Source of the DNA: Gordionus sp. m RMFG-2023
Lineage: Eukaryota; Nematomorpha; Gordioida; Chordodea; Parachordodidae
NCBI RefSeq assembly: GCF_954871325.1
Contig: NC_088775.1
Location: 6,859,561 to 6,923,560, forward strand
Length of the DNA: 64,000 nucleotides
Direction: 5' to 3'
How positions within the stretch are numbered: position 1 is the first letter of the stretch; each line of letters starts with the position of its first letter. Below are positions 13,761-27,100 of this stretch, piece by piece. Both the position numbers and the translations under genes were made by a program. Below the pieces are notes generated by a model. That model made no database searches. It saw only the letters and a list, made by a program, of their open reading frames with translations, and had not been told where the DNA came from.

Positions 13761-14071
13761 CAGAGATCCTAAAAAAGAATATAAGTTTGGTTAAGACTGG
13801 GTTAAAAATAACGGTTAAGGGTCGGTTCTTAAAAAATAATAACTATAAAAAATTTTGTGAAATAGCAATAAAAAATTCATAAAAATAGTATTTGAAACTA
13901 ATCGATCAAAATTGATTGATAACAATCTTTATAATAATTCGGATATAAATTAGAATTTTAGCAACAGGATAGTAATAAATTTCATTTTATTTTTTAAATA
14001 TAAAATCAGGAGGTTCTTAATGGTTCACAAGCATTTTTAGCAATTCTATTCAAGTTCGGTTTGGATCCCTG
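13761..14071. mobile_element. hAT-like MITE (ends CAGAGATCC / GGATCCCTG)
   Basis: A non-coding element of about 310 bp begins CAGAGATCC and ends GGATCCCTG. Inner sequence includes GGTCGGTTCTTAAAAAAT and GGAGGTTCTTAATGG near the two ends. The flanks share only the first four of eight bases, so the target duplication is weak. Ends starting CAGAG fit hAT-type elements. Confidence 0.55.
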
Positions 14072-14986
14072 ATAAATTGCAATATATTCCTCATAGTAAA
14101 AAACTTGTTTTCATGTCCGTTTCCGGTAATACTCATTATAATAATAAAAATAGATTAAAATAGATATTATTTTTTCGCTAAATCGGGTCACAAATTTATA
14201 TTGAAAAAATAAATTTGATATATTTCATAATCAAATTTATAATAAAAATAAAAAAAGGTTTTTTTATTTATGTTTGCCATTATTATTAAATATAGATGTC
14301 ATTCTAATGAGGAAAATTAATCCATTATTATTGCTTCTTTTATTCTCTGATGGTACATAATGTAAATAAAAGAAGAAAATATACAATATAAGTAAAAATA
14401 TAATTTGATTAACAAGACTATTTTATTAAATTGCCTATTTTTTGAGAATAAAAAATAAAATTTAAAATAGGTAATTTTAATTAATATATTATAAAGATAA
14501 AACAATTATATAGTTATATAAATGAAGTCTGAAAAAATTCTCACTTTCTGTATAAATAATTTGATCCAATATTATGAGTTAGAACCAAAAAAAAATATGT
14601 ATTTACCTAATTAAAATCTTCCATATTAAAGATGACCACTGCTAACTTCAATTTTATCGCATTTGATTCTTATTTTAATATATTACAAAACAGCCTATTT
14701 TATACATAAGTACATGCTCCTAACCAAAACTTCTGATAATACCACCTATTTTAATTACTTTTCATGTCATTAATATATGTCAAATCTGACAGGTGTATTC
14801 TCTTTTATTTTAAGGCTCACTTAGTATGTTCTGTCTTTTTTTCTGTTTTTAAAAAGTTAAATAAACATGTTTTTTTGCAAAATCGTAAATATTGGCGATT
14901 AAGCAAAATATTTTTAAAACAAATATGATAACCCATCATATTTACTTTTTCTACGCATATAAATATTTAAATCTTATATTTATAAA

Positions 14987-15130
14987 ATGCGAAATGTCTT
15001 TAACATAAGATATTTTTTAAACAAAAAAAAGTTTATATATATTATCTTAGTGATACTGACAATACAAATATTCCTAGCATTTAAAATTATTAATATCAAA
15101 CATATTCAGAACAATGATATTGATACTCAG
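14987..15130 (+). CDS. oxt: oxt exon 1: cytoplasmic tail and signal anchor
   Basis: 48 codons. Residues 1-15 are basic (RNVFNIRYFLNKKK), and residues about 16-33 are a hydrophobic segment (FIYIILVILTIQIFLAF), a type II Golgi signal anchor. The donor GTAAGA follows CAG directly. The next intron is just 41 bp, among the shortest in the window. Confidence 0.88.
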
Positions 15131-18100
15131 GTAAGATTTTGTGATATACTGTTTTATAAACTGTAGTTTAGACAACCCTGAATCTGCCTATAAATTCAAA
15201 CAAACCTGAAGATATTTATACCAAGAGAATATACAACAAAGAATTAATATATATATGCAATAATATTTCAGAAGAAACTAAAGATGCTTTAAAAAGAGCT
15301 AAAACTACACAATGCAAACAAGCATTAATAAATGTTGCCTGTAAATATAAGTCATTTTACCCTTCTTCAATAAAACCAACATGTCCATTATTATTGAGTA
15401 ATATATATTTATAGCCAAATTTCTAAATTTATATGATAATAACAATGAGTTGTAATTTTTAATACATTAATATTGATATAGAATATATTAGAATTTTTTT
15501 TTTTTAGCTAAACCAAAAGTATTGGGTTGTTTTATAGAACCTCCAAATAGTCCAGATATAAGAGATGAAAGTGTCAATTTTGTAGTAAATTCTCATGAAA
15601 AATGTGTTAGCCATTGTTTTAATAGACGTATGTTATAATTTAAATCTATTATTTATATTTTTCTTTATATATAAATATATATATTAATAAATTATTTAGT
15701 TTTTAAATGCTTGTAATCTGTTTAATATTAATTATAAGCAATATTGTTATGCCTACTATAAAAAAAGTATAGCATTATAACAATAACTACTTATTACCTA
15801 CTATCTTAAAAAGCCCTTACCATATGTATAGAAGGGGGGGGGGTGATATATTGGATATTGACTCCTCATTGGTTAATATTAGTTTTTACTCTCTACCATC
15901 TATATCCTTAACCCTGTCCTATCTTCCTTGACTTGCTTAAAAAAGCCAAGCTTGTGTGGTAAATGTATTTTTTTTACAGATAAATTATTTTTTTACTTGG
16001 TAAATTTATTATTTATTGGACAAATTATAAATTTTGAACAATTAAAAAAAAATTCTGACCAATTTTTACATCTATTTTATTAATAATTTATTATTTATAC
16101 TGATATTGAAACTTATAAAAATATTTTAGAAAGCAATACAAAATATAAAAATACTAAATTAAAATTATTAATAATTAGCATAATCATATTATTATAACTG
16201 AATATTGAATGATATTGTAGTAAATTGAAGTAACATATTACCTTAAGAGTGATAGTGATCCAAACTTGCCGACAAAGATTTTTCTGACCCTTAAAAAATT
16301 TTTATGAATGAAAAAATATGATTAAAATTTGATCCACCCTGGAAAGGTTTTTTTTATACAAGTTTCTTAAAATATTTTTGCCCAATCCACAGACCAGTCT
16401 TCAAGGGCAGACCAGGTCAGTCTCTCCTAAATATCTTTAGAATATGACAAATAAAGTGGCATAGCATAAGGTTAGGATGGCTCTATCCAGATCAGGCCCA
16501 TGGTGGTTCTCTGCTTTTTGTTCTAATACTATCTGTTTTCTTAAATATTTTATAGAGTTTGGAATCACCTGGAGATTCAAAAATGTTCCAATTCTGAATA
16601 TTTTTATGAGGGATTCTTCGTAAATCGATCTCTGTTTGGACGGTGGTCTCAAAATGTCCATCCAAGCAATTTTAAATTCATGAACCCTATTTGGGTTCAC
16701 CCCTAGTAATTAAGTATATGGACCTGATTCAGCAAAAAATTTCAGCGACCAATCCAATCCGTTGATTATATATTTTTCTCAAGGATCTTACACCTATACG
16801 ATCTCATCTCAGTCCGATTCGGATTGGATTGGGAAGAATCTGACAGGCGGAAATATTCATAACGAAAAGAAGTATGGATTTTTTTCCCCGCAAATATTTA
16901 ATGAAATAAAAATTGTTATATAATTTTAAATTTGAACCGCGAAATGGAAAAAAGTGAAAAAAAAATATTAAAATTATTTGTTTTTGTATGATGTGCATTT
17001 TTTTTATAAAAAATTAATTATTTTTTACTATTTTTGGTAAGTAAATACCAAATCACCCCAGGTAGTAAATAGAATTTATTGAAATAATATACTCCAAACT
17101 ATAGTTGGATTATTACTATATTTTTTTTAGCCGTTTAATTTTTAGCTGGCTAAACCAAATTTTTGGTCGAAAATTATCACACTTTGATTGGGTTTTTCTT
17201 AAAAAAGATAGCAGCTTGAATTTATTAGAACGCCTAAATTTTAAATGATTTTCTCCGGCAAGGCTTCTGAAAATTGAGCCGACATTTAACCGTACCCAAC
17301 TATACTCCTAACGAATAATCTAGTAAATTTTTTAGATTTTAAAATATATTCAAATGTAAGAAATTTTTTATAAAAATATTCGCATGAATATAAATGTCAA
17401 ATATAATATTAGAATACGTATTTATATATTGATTCGGAAAATCCGAATCAATGTCATTCGAGTAAATGAAATGATCGCTTCTTAAAATAGAAGCAACCAA
17501 GTTATTAATACAGTAAAAACTTGCTTTAGCGCTTTGGGTAATTCGAAACACCCTGTACAATTTTAGCTAGTATTGTTACCTCGAATTCATAGTGGCGCGA
17601 TTGCGATAGCGATTTAGCCGCGATAAATACAAAATACAGTTAAGCATCATATCGCATTTATAGTTACCGATCGCGCGACTTGAGTCGCAAAAGCTAATCG
17701 CGGGGATTTTTTTAGATACAAATTATTTTGTGTTTATCGCGTTAAACGACTCTATTTGGGGCGATTTTTTAAAAGGGCCGGATTTAAGATTTTACCTAAA
17801 ATAAACATAATGCATAGCAATAACATATTATAATACCTAGACTGACGATGCATTCATAATGCAAAGCGTCATTGAATGCAAATCAGCTGGACCCGCCATT
17901 TCGGTAACCCATATAGTAATTATTCTCATGATAAAAACTACTATTAAATGGATTTTAATAAAGTTTGCGTCAGGTATAGTAATAAATTGGCCTCTCGTTT
18001 TAAATTTTTAATAATGATATGGGGTAACCAAAATGGCGTCTCCAGCTGTTTTCATTGATATACGCTTTTAATGAATTCATAGTCAGTCTAGGTATTATTA

Positions 18101-21100
18101 TACGTCATTGCATTATGTATATAGACCTCGAATGCGAATTCGCTAGGCTTACGTAATATTATTTTTGACTAAAATCTTAATCGGGCCCTTGTTTAACAAA
18201 CACTAATTTGAGCTTAATGGATAATTATTATTTTTTTTAAACATTTTGCGCCATTTTTGTTTCTTAAACTGAATTTAAATTTTTTTAAAAAAAGGTACTT
18301 CCGGTACCTTAAAATTTTGAAAAATGGGTCTAAAAATGAATCACAAAATTTTTAAATTATTATGTAATATATATTAATTTAGAATTTTGTTAAGACTGGT
18401 TTCTGAACCGGTTCCCAAAATTTTTTTAAAATGGGTTCCGGTTCCTATAAATTTAAAAAAAATGGAAGTTTCAGTTTTTTTTACTGTTCCAAATTCTAGA
18501 CACGCTACTTAAAGTGACCATAAACCCTTAAGTGACGACTAAGTTGTTAAACGGCTCGATGTGACCGATTTTTAAGTTAAGATTTTGGCCAAAATAATGT
18601 TACGCCTGTCTCGAAATTTCGTTAAAAAATGTCTAAACCTTTCTGTCCACCTATGAGCAAAATCTCCATGCGTGCGTAACGCCTATGGGGCTAAAATATT
18701 GAGTTAGCCATTTTTTAAATAGCGAGCCGTTTAACAACACCGGCACGTCAATCCCCCCCCCCCCCCCCCCACCTCTTTAAAAAAAATTATGAAGATTACT
18801 TTAGAAGATAATCTATTTTCAGGTTTATCATACATAATTATTTTTTTGATTGTTTCTAGAAAATTCTTTGAGGTATTTTTTATTTAATTGTTAATTTAAA
18901 AACTAAAAGAAAAACTAGTCCAAATTTTGATTTGAATTTTAAAATTATAATTCATCAATCCTTTGTTAATTTTTTTATTAAAATGGTTTTACTTAAATAG
19001 AACAATTACTCGTAATAAGAAGAATTATTGTGGAAATGTTATTCAATTCCATAAAATAAATTTACAAAAAACGTAAGATTTTTTTTAGTGACCTGTAAGA
19101 TGTTTCACATTTACGGGACTTGGCACAAGTGTTGTTAAATGGTTCACGGTTTGAATCGATGCTTAAAAAGCGGCTAACTCAATATTATGCACCAGCCTGA
19201 AAATTTTTCTCGCAGAGAATCAAGGTTTGAATAATTTATTTAAATGAAATCTCGAGGCTCTGGCGATATTTTTTTGTGGGCTAAAATATCGAGTTAGCCC
19301 TTTTTAAAATATCGGCTCAAATCGAGCCGTTGAACAACACTAACCGGCACGGATATATAAAAATATAAGAGATCGATTATCCGATCCGGATCATAGTTGG
19401 TAAAATTTGTTAAATCTTTTTTTTTGATAATTTTTTACGACTTGGTCCGATTTTCATTTTTTTTACCGACTGGGATTAGAATATGTAAAATGGTTGGTTT
19501 TTTTTGTCCTGGTGTGATCCGGTTTCCGGTTTAAGCTAACAAATGATTGACGTTACTAAAAGTCGGGATTAGCTTAGGAAATTTTTTTTATTGGCTACGT
19601 TTATTTTAAGGTGTTGTGTTGTCACCTTGACCATCTGTGTTTTTTTAAAAAACAATTATGCCGATAAAATCAAATAATGCTATCGTGGCAAACTTGCGAG
19701 ATTAGAAATAATATTTGATTTCCTGAAAATGCTCACGCTATTTCTCCTATTCATTACTTAACTGCCAATCATGTTTAAATTACATGAGCCGTATGGTTTT
19801 TATTGTAGTTTATATAAATATCTAATCACCCCTCATAAAAAGTACCCTACCCTATATATAACTAAACCAAAATTTTTATACTCTTTCTTTCCTCGCAAAG
19901 AATACACTTACGCTCATCTCATGAATGGTTACATATGCCATTGCGGGTTTAGCTATAACTCGTTCGGCCCTTACGTGCCTCCCACGTCTCTCCCCATCTC
20001 CCAAAACGCTTCTACGATCTCGGTCTCGAAGGATGAATCCCTGGATTGCGAAATCAATAAATGCGCGGGCGACTCTAGTCAAGCTTGTGGATCGGCCGGC
20101 TCGGCTATCACTATTAAAACCGGATTTTTAGGTATGCTTCATAGTTACCGAAGTACAACCGGATTTAACCGGGACCCTAAAAAGACCGAACCAGCAACTA
20201 CTGGTCCGATATCGGTCTTTTATATTTTATGTATGCGGACTAACCAAGAGCGCACTACTAAGGGATTTGTCATATTGTATTTTATCATCTTTTTATAAAT
20301 TATTTTAGAGTAAATGCTTTTTTGACGCGTCTATCCCAGACAGCGTTCTTTGTACGATATTCCATCTAAACAGGAAATGAATGAAATTTAAAATTTTCTA
20401 ATTCTTTAAGCATACTCTTACATTATATTAATTTAAATATATCGAAATTCTTGAGTAATTTTAATTTGATTTCAAATTATTTTATATATTTTTATTGTGG
20501 CAATTTAAATATATTTTTATTATAAAGACAAAAATGCCTTAAATATACAATCCATATCTCGCAGTCTCAAAGAAGCTTCCAAGCCTTACGACTACAAAAA
20601 CCTTAAACCCAGGGTAAAAATTGTGTTCGTGTTTGTTATCAACGGAAGGGCAGACAGACAAGTTCTTAGGCTACTAAGAACTCTTTACACTCCTGACCAT
20701 TATTATTTGATACACGTCGATGCTGTAAGTAAATATTTTTAATCCTCCATGAAATGTGAATATTTTTTTATTTGAATGGGAAGGAGGGGGGGGGGGGAGT
20801 AATAACAATTATATTACAATTCATAATTTGAAGTTGGGTAAATGTATAATTCGGTTTATTCAACAGGCGCTTCCCAAAGAAAATCCGCTAAGCCTTGAGA
20901 CATGTTAATTTATTTTTTGCTTTTTTTAAAAGTTATGCTATATTTTTTTAAGGGGTTTGAGGTGATAAATTTCGGCTAGAAGTTCAGCCATTTTTTTAGC
21001 CGACTAAAAATAGGTATAAAATAGCTATAAGTAAATGTAAATGGAGTTAATGGATATGTATACCTCACTTCTATCTATGACTGCTACTTCTACGTATAAG

Positions 21101-24100
21101 ATTTGTCTTTTTTAAATCAAAAATGCTATAGAGACGAAAATATCTGTACAACCGTTTGCTTGGTGCATTCACCGGACCCAATTCCTCTCACCCCATGCCT
21201 GCTAACATTAGGCTTACGGCGAAGAGGTTCACCCCAATATGGGGTGGCACATCTCTGCTCCAAGTTTTGCTTTACTGCCTCGAACTCTTGCTTAAGGACT
21301 CCTACCTTGCCCGGAACTGGAATTGGGACTACTACATCAACTTTAGCGAATCCGATTTCATCATCAGGTGATTTAATATTTTTTACATAATCGTTTTTAA
21401 TGAAGAAGAAATGATAGCTCGGATCTTCAAACTGACTCAAATTTGTAGGCACCATGAAATATTTAAAAAAAAATGGAGTTTTTTTAGAAAGAAAGACATT
21501 ATATCAAAGTGATAAAGTTTGATGGATAAAAAGATCCAAATTTGTTGCCAGTGTTGAGAACACCCTTTTATAAGGCCACCCATCACCAATAGAAATTTGG
21601 AAAAATATTTAAATTATCCTGTAATTTTAGGCCGCTCGACGAACTCGTTAATTTTTTGACGTATAATAACGGAACAAATTTCGTAAAAGCTCATCAAGGT
21701 TCAAGTTCTACCAGGTTTTATTCTATTATTTTTTTACATCTATTATTTACATTTTAAAAAGAATAAAAAAATAAAAGATCATTCATTCATTCATTCATTC
21801 ATCACAATTTAAGAAAAAAAATTCGCCATTTAAAAAAAACAACATTTCTATTAATAAATATTACAACGAATTCCTAAAAGATAATTGGCTCATAATGTTC
21901 ACATGACCACTCTAGATCCAGCATTGCACAAACTACCCTTAAGATTTGTAAAGTGTATCTTAGCCTCATTCATTCGGAAACTTCATATTACAATTATTTT
22001 ACCAAACCAGCTTATAGCTGTGTGAGAGTTAAAAATAAAAATTGTTACCAGGGCTTTGGTCATACGGATTGCTAATTTTTTAAATAAATATACCTAAGAT
22101 GGAAGGAAGAGGAAGGGATTATCAAATCGGTCTTCAAATATGAATATGTAGATTTATTTATACAATTTTTTGGACTCGGTAAATTTTACTTTTAGGAAAT
22201 GATTTAAATTTTAGTATTATGGCGACTCTTAACATATTTAAAAAAATTTTTTATGGGGGTGGGGGTAAGGCCTGAAATACAATGTTTGGAGTTGGTTTGA
22301 CACTGAAAAGATTAATTATAATGATAAAAAAATATTTTCGACAGATTTATCCAAAAACAAGGTATTGAACACCTGTTCCACGAATGCGAAAACCACCTCT
22401 GGCGACTCGGGAAACGTGACTTGATACGAGGCGTGGCCTACGATGGTGCCAGCGATTGGCTAATATTGGCTCGCAGTTTTGGCCGATACCTAATAGCCGA
22501 TAATCAATCGATAACCAGTGATATCGATTATTACAACGACATATTCGGTGATCGGGAGGCTTACGATTTAAAGGAAATGAAGGATTTGGTCAACAAAGAT
22601 TTCTACGATGCGGGTAGGCTCGCTAAGAGAGAATTTAGTGAAGAGGACATGAACGTTTTGACGGCACTCAAGTCCTTCTTCTTTCAGGCCCTTTTGCCTG
22701 GAGAAGTAACATTTTTTTATTAATTATTTTCCCCCAAACTTCCACCTCCCCATTTATATTCATTTAAACGAAAAGCGCATCAAATTTTTGCTGTAAAATA
22801 GTATATTTTGTAATAAAACATTTAAAAAAATATAACAATGTGTTTTTATATTTTTGCACATTACTTATAAAATAAATGACGCTTGCTATATAATATAACA
22901 AAACAGATGTAAAAACTAAAATTGTATACATTTGATGTAAATTTTTAACTTATGAAGTTTTTGTTCCATTGGTTATTTCCGATAGAATAGTTTGTCAAAG
23001 CTAATTATTTGAAAACCCAAAAATCGCAAAATGTTTAATTATTATATTTTAAAATAAAATGGGGGAAAAATGAAGTAGTAGTAATAATTTATTTTGGCAC
23101 AAATTTGCCCTTTTATACCCTATAAATAATTCTTCAAAATTAACATAAAACAGGACTCAACCTGAGTCTTACAAATAATATAATCCAAACTCAAATACAT
23201 GCGCCATGTTACACGTCCATATTATTACGCGTAAAAAAAATATGATCGTAATTTATTTTGCAAGTAATGTGCAAAAAATATAAACACCCATCATTTTTTT
23301 GTTAATGTTTTATTACAAATATACTATTCTACCCTGTCAAATAAAAATTTGTTATCCTGGTAGCCGAACATGAGATACGAAAAAAAATTATGTCAGCAAA
23401 TTATGTTATAAAACGACTACTCTATATCATATTATCTAAACCGCCGTGCGATTTTAAATAAAATATACCAAATTTCTCAAACCCGGTTTGTCATATGACC
23501 AGCTGACTGAACCTCAACAAACTAAAATCCTCTCCGATCCGATGTCAGATATATTAAATCTTTGTATGTTATGTTTTTTTTGTAGCAAATTTTTTTCTCC
23601 TAAAAATATATAATTTTACATTTAAAAAAAAAACAAAAACTAGTCTTTCTTTCAAACATTACTGTTGAACTCAAGATTTTGTGACCGCTTCATCACCAAC
23701 AATCTACACCACATTAAATGGCGAAGGCCATCTGGCTGCACTTGCGAGTACAAGAAATTCGTGGATTGGTGTGGTTGCTCTCCTCATAATTTTAGGACAT
23801 CGGATTTGGAGAGATTGATCAAAGTGATTCCATTATATTATATATTAGCACCGTGTCACGCATCGGATCAGTTTTTTTCGCTCATTTTGCCCTACCCGAA
23901 ACAATTTTTTTTCTATCTTTAAAAGTTTTTAATTTGTTTTTTTTTACAAGTTTAGATCACCATAGTGCCCACTATACAGATTGTAGTGGGGATCTTTTTA
24001 TAAATTTAATACGTTTTATAGGTGTTTAATATTTTCAAATTAAAATTAATTATGATCAATTTAATTTTAAGATGATAAATATTAATTTGAACAAATAAAA

Positions 24101-27100
24101 TTTACATAGTAAAAAGAAATACATTCGATTAAGTATCATTAATAATTCAAAAATTATGTTACGCCAATTATAACCCAACTAGTATTGTTAAACGGCTCGA
24201 TATGAGCCGAATTTTAAAAGCGGTCAACTAATATTTTAGCCAGAAAAATATTGCCTGAGCCTCGAAATTTTCTGCAGTGACATTTGTTCCATCTATAAAA
24301 TCTTCAGGATTGCTGGTAATTTTCTGGAGAAATATTGAGGTAGTCGTTTTTAGAACCCTGGCCCAATCGAGCCTTTTAACACAACACCCCCATTTCCCAC
24401 GATGATTTTTTTTTTTAAAAAAAAATAAATATTCTATCACAACAGTAGTTTCATAGGCTTAGATAACTTCGAAACAACGTTTTTTTTTTCAAAACATTTT
24501 CATAGGCACTTTTTTCGCAATATTTTTTACTTCCAAACACCCAACGATTTATATTATAGCTAATTTTTTTTACATTACAAAATATTTTAATAAATAATTT
24601 GTGCAAAATGTACTATATATCCCCAGGAATGGGAGGACCAATGTTACTTCAAAGATAATATTAACTTATTAAATAAAATATGAAATGCATATAAGCTACA
24701 GAATAATTTTCAAATAGCCTATACAAGCTGAATAAGCAAACTGAATACTTAGAGGATTATTAAAATATTATTCATTTTTATTATAAAATTTACATTATTA
24801 ACTGTAATGACATAAAAAAAATCTAGGCAATATATCTTAAATATATAATACATGTTTTCAATAATGAATTAAGAGATGCATTTAAGAAAAGTAAGGGATA
24901 AAGATAGAAATCTATTCTTGCTGCTATAACTTATAAAGAATTAAAATTATATTAAATGGTATCCACATAACTGTGTAATGAATAATTCAAAGTTTTTTAT
25001 TTCGAAATATGTAATTGTTTATAATATTTTAATAAATATATTTAAATTATATAAAAATTTCTATAAAAATATAAGCAAATTGTAAAAAATATTTCAGTAA
25101 CAATATATCTGTCACATTAGCTAAGGTTTATAATTGTTCTAAGACATTCTGGGATAAATGTAATATCTGATCTGCTTAAATTTATTTTTATAATATAATG
25201 ATCATGGATAGTTATCTAATAATTCCATTATCATAATTTCCTTAAATTCATTGAATACCTTGTTTTAATTTAATAACAGAAATGTAAATTAATATATTTA
25301 TATCAATATGCTTAATTAGTTTTTAAAAAAATCCTTTGATTAAAAATTATAGATAAAAAGGTGTTACTCAACAAGATAACTCTTTTACCATATAAAATCC
25401 ACAATTCATTAAATAATTCATCGAATACTTTATTTGAGTAAGTTTGTTTCACCTGGTTCAAAATTATTGCATAATATAATATTTAGAAAGGAGCTTGTTC
25501 ACTTCAATCGTATAAGACGCCATTTAATCGTTAAAAAAATATCAAACTAGTTTTGATATTAAAAATAACGCAAAATCATATGCATTAAAAAAACGTTGTG
25601 TTTGGAAGTGGTCTTAGCCAAAATTTTCCTAAATAGGGGGGTAGGGACGGAACTTTTGAATGGCTTTCTTTCCCCTCTCATAAATTGTATTGGAGTGATA
25701 GGTCTATTTATATCAGGCCTTATGATGGGTTATATTTTTTAAAAAAAATTTGGAGTTTTTTTCATTATTTTTTTTACTTTAAAATTTTTTAATAGTTATT
25801 TTAATTAAAAATTATTAACTTTGATTTCTTTGTTTCTAAATTTTTTTTATTGTTTATGAATGTCATTTATTTTTTGGTGAGATGGAATAAGAGTGAAGAG
25901 TGTATGGATATTAGAGGTCTACAAATGGCAGAATTTTTAAGCCCGGCCCGGTTGGGATTTAGTTTTTGCCCGGTCCGGCCAAATTAGCACCAGGCCCAGC
26001 CTGGTTTCATTAAAGATTACTCGGCCCGATTTTTTAAATACAAGGCCTAACTCGAAATATATGTAGTTGATCACCAATTATAAACAATTATTTATAATAT
26101 TGGAGAGTGGGTTGAATCGAAAACTCTATACCTTATGGATTATTACTTCTATCAAATATCGGAATTCATCAATAAAACCAAATACAATATATAATATGCC
26201 CTATTTCTATCAATGATGATTTGATCATGCGAGATTACATTAAAAATTCAAGATTATGATCAAAAAATATGAGCAAAAAAAAGGCCTAATAATGTTATAT
26301 TGTATTGTCATCCTTATTTCCAATTTTTTTTGCCCGATCCGTCCTAAAAAATTTTTTTTTCGGAAGTTATCCTGTTGGCCAGGCATTGCAGACCTTTAAC
26401 GAAGATAATTTTTTTTAAAGTTAATTTATAAAGTATTACCTAATAAAAGGGGTTTTATTTTTATTTTTTAAAACTTTATTTTCGTTCCCCTAAACAAACC
26501 GAAATATTAGAAAAAAAGTTCCGACGAATTTATGGCCAGAAAATTCGAAGCGCTCATAGATCAAAATATCGTGAAAGAGGTCGAAAGGCATTTGCACGGA
26601 AACGAATTTATAGGTAAAAAAAATTTTTTTTTAAAAAAAAAGTGAATTTACTGTCGCAAATTGGATATCGTTCTGATTGAAGAGTAATTATTATGCCACC
26701 TGCAGGGGTACTATTTGCATGGCCCGGTTCGGGTTTTGTATTTTCAGACCCGGTCCGGATTTTTTAAAAATGTACTTATTTTTAATTTTTATAGAGAATG
26801 ATGGCGTTTTAAAATATTTGGTGATAATATATGGACTTGCCCAGCCCGGATATATTTTAAAAAAAATTAAAATCCTAAGCGCTATTTTGAATTATGCTCT
26901 TTTTGTAATTTTATTTTATTAAAAAATTTTATGACTATTCTCCCAAAACATATTAAATTGTTTAAAAAAAAACATGCCTTCTGATTCGATAAAATGAAAA
27001 ACACGTGACTATCGGGTTTAGTCAGGGGGTTCCCTTATTTTATATCCACTTATAAAAATCTGTTTATTTTAATTTAAAAAAATAAAAAAAATAAAAGACC

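Noticed and set aside
16437-16700. 87-codon minus-strand frame in oxt intron 3
   Set aside because: No recognisable domain, no splice or promoter context; most likely chance or worn repeat.
19876-20131. Alternative frames over the WSC exon on both strands
   Set aside because: Shadows of oxt exon 4; the accepted frame keeps the WSC cysteines and both splice phases.
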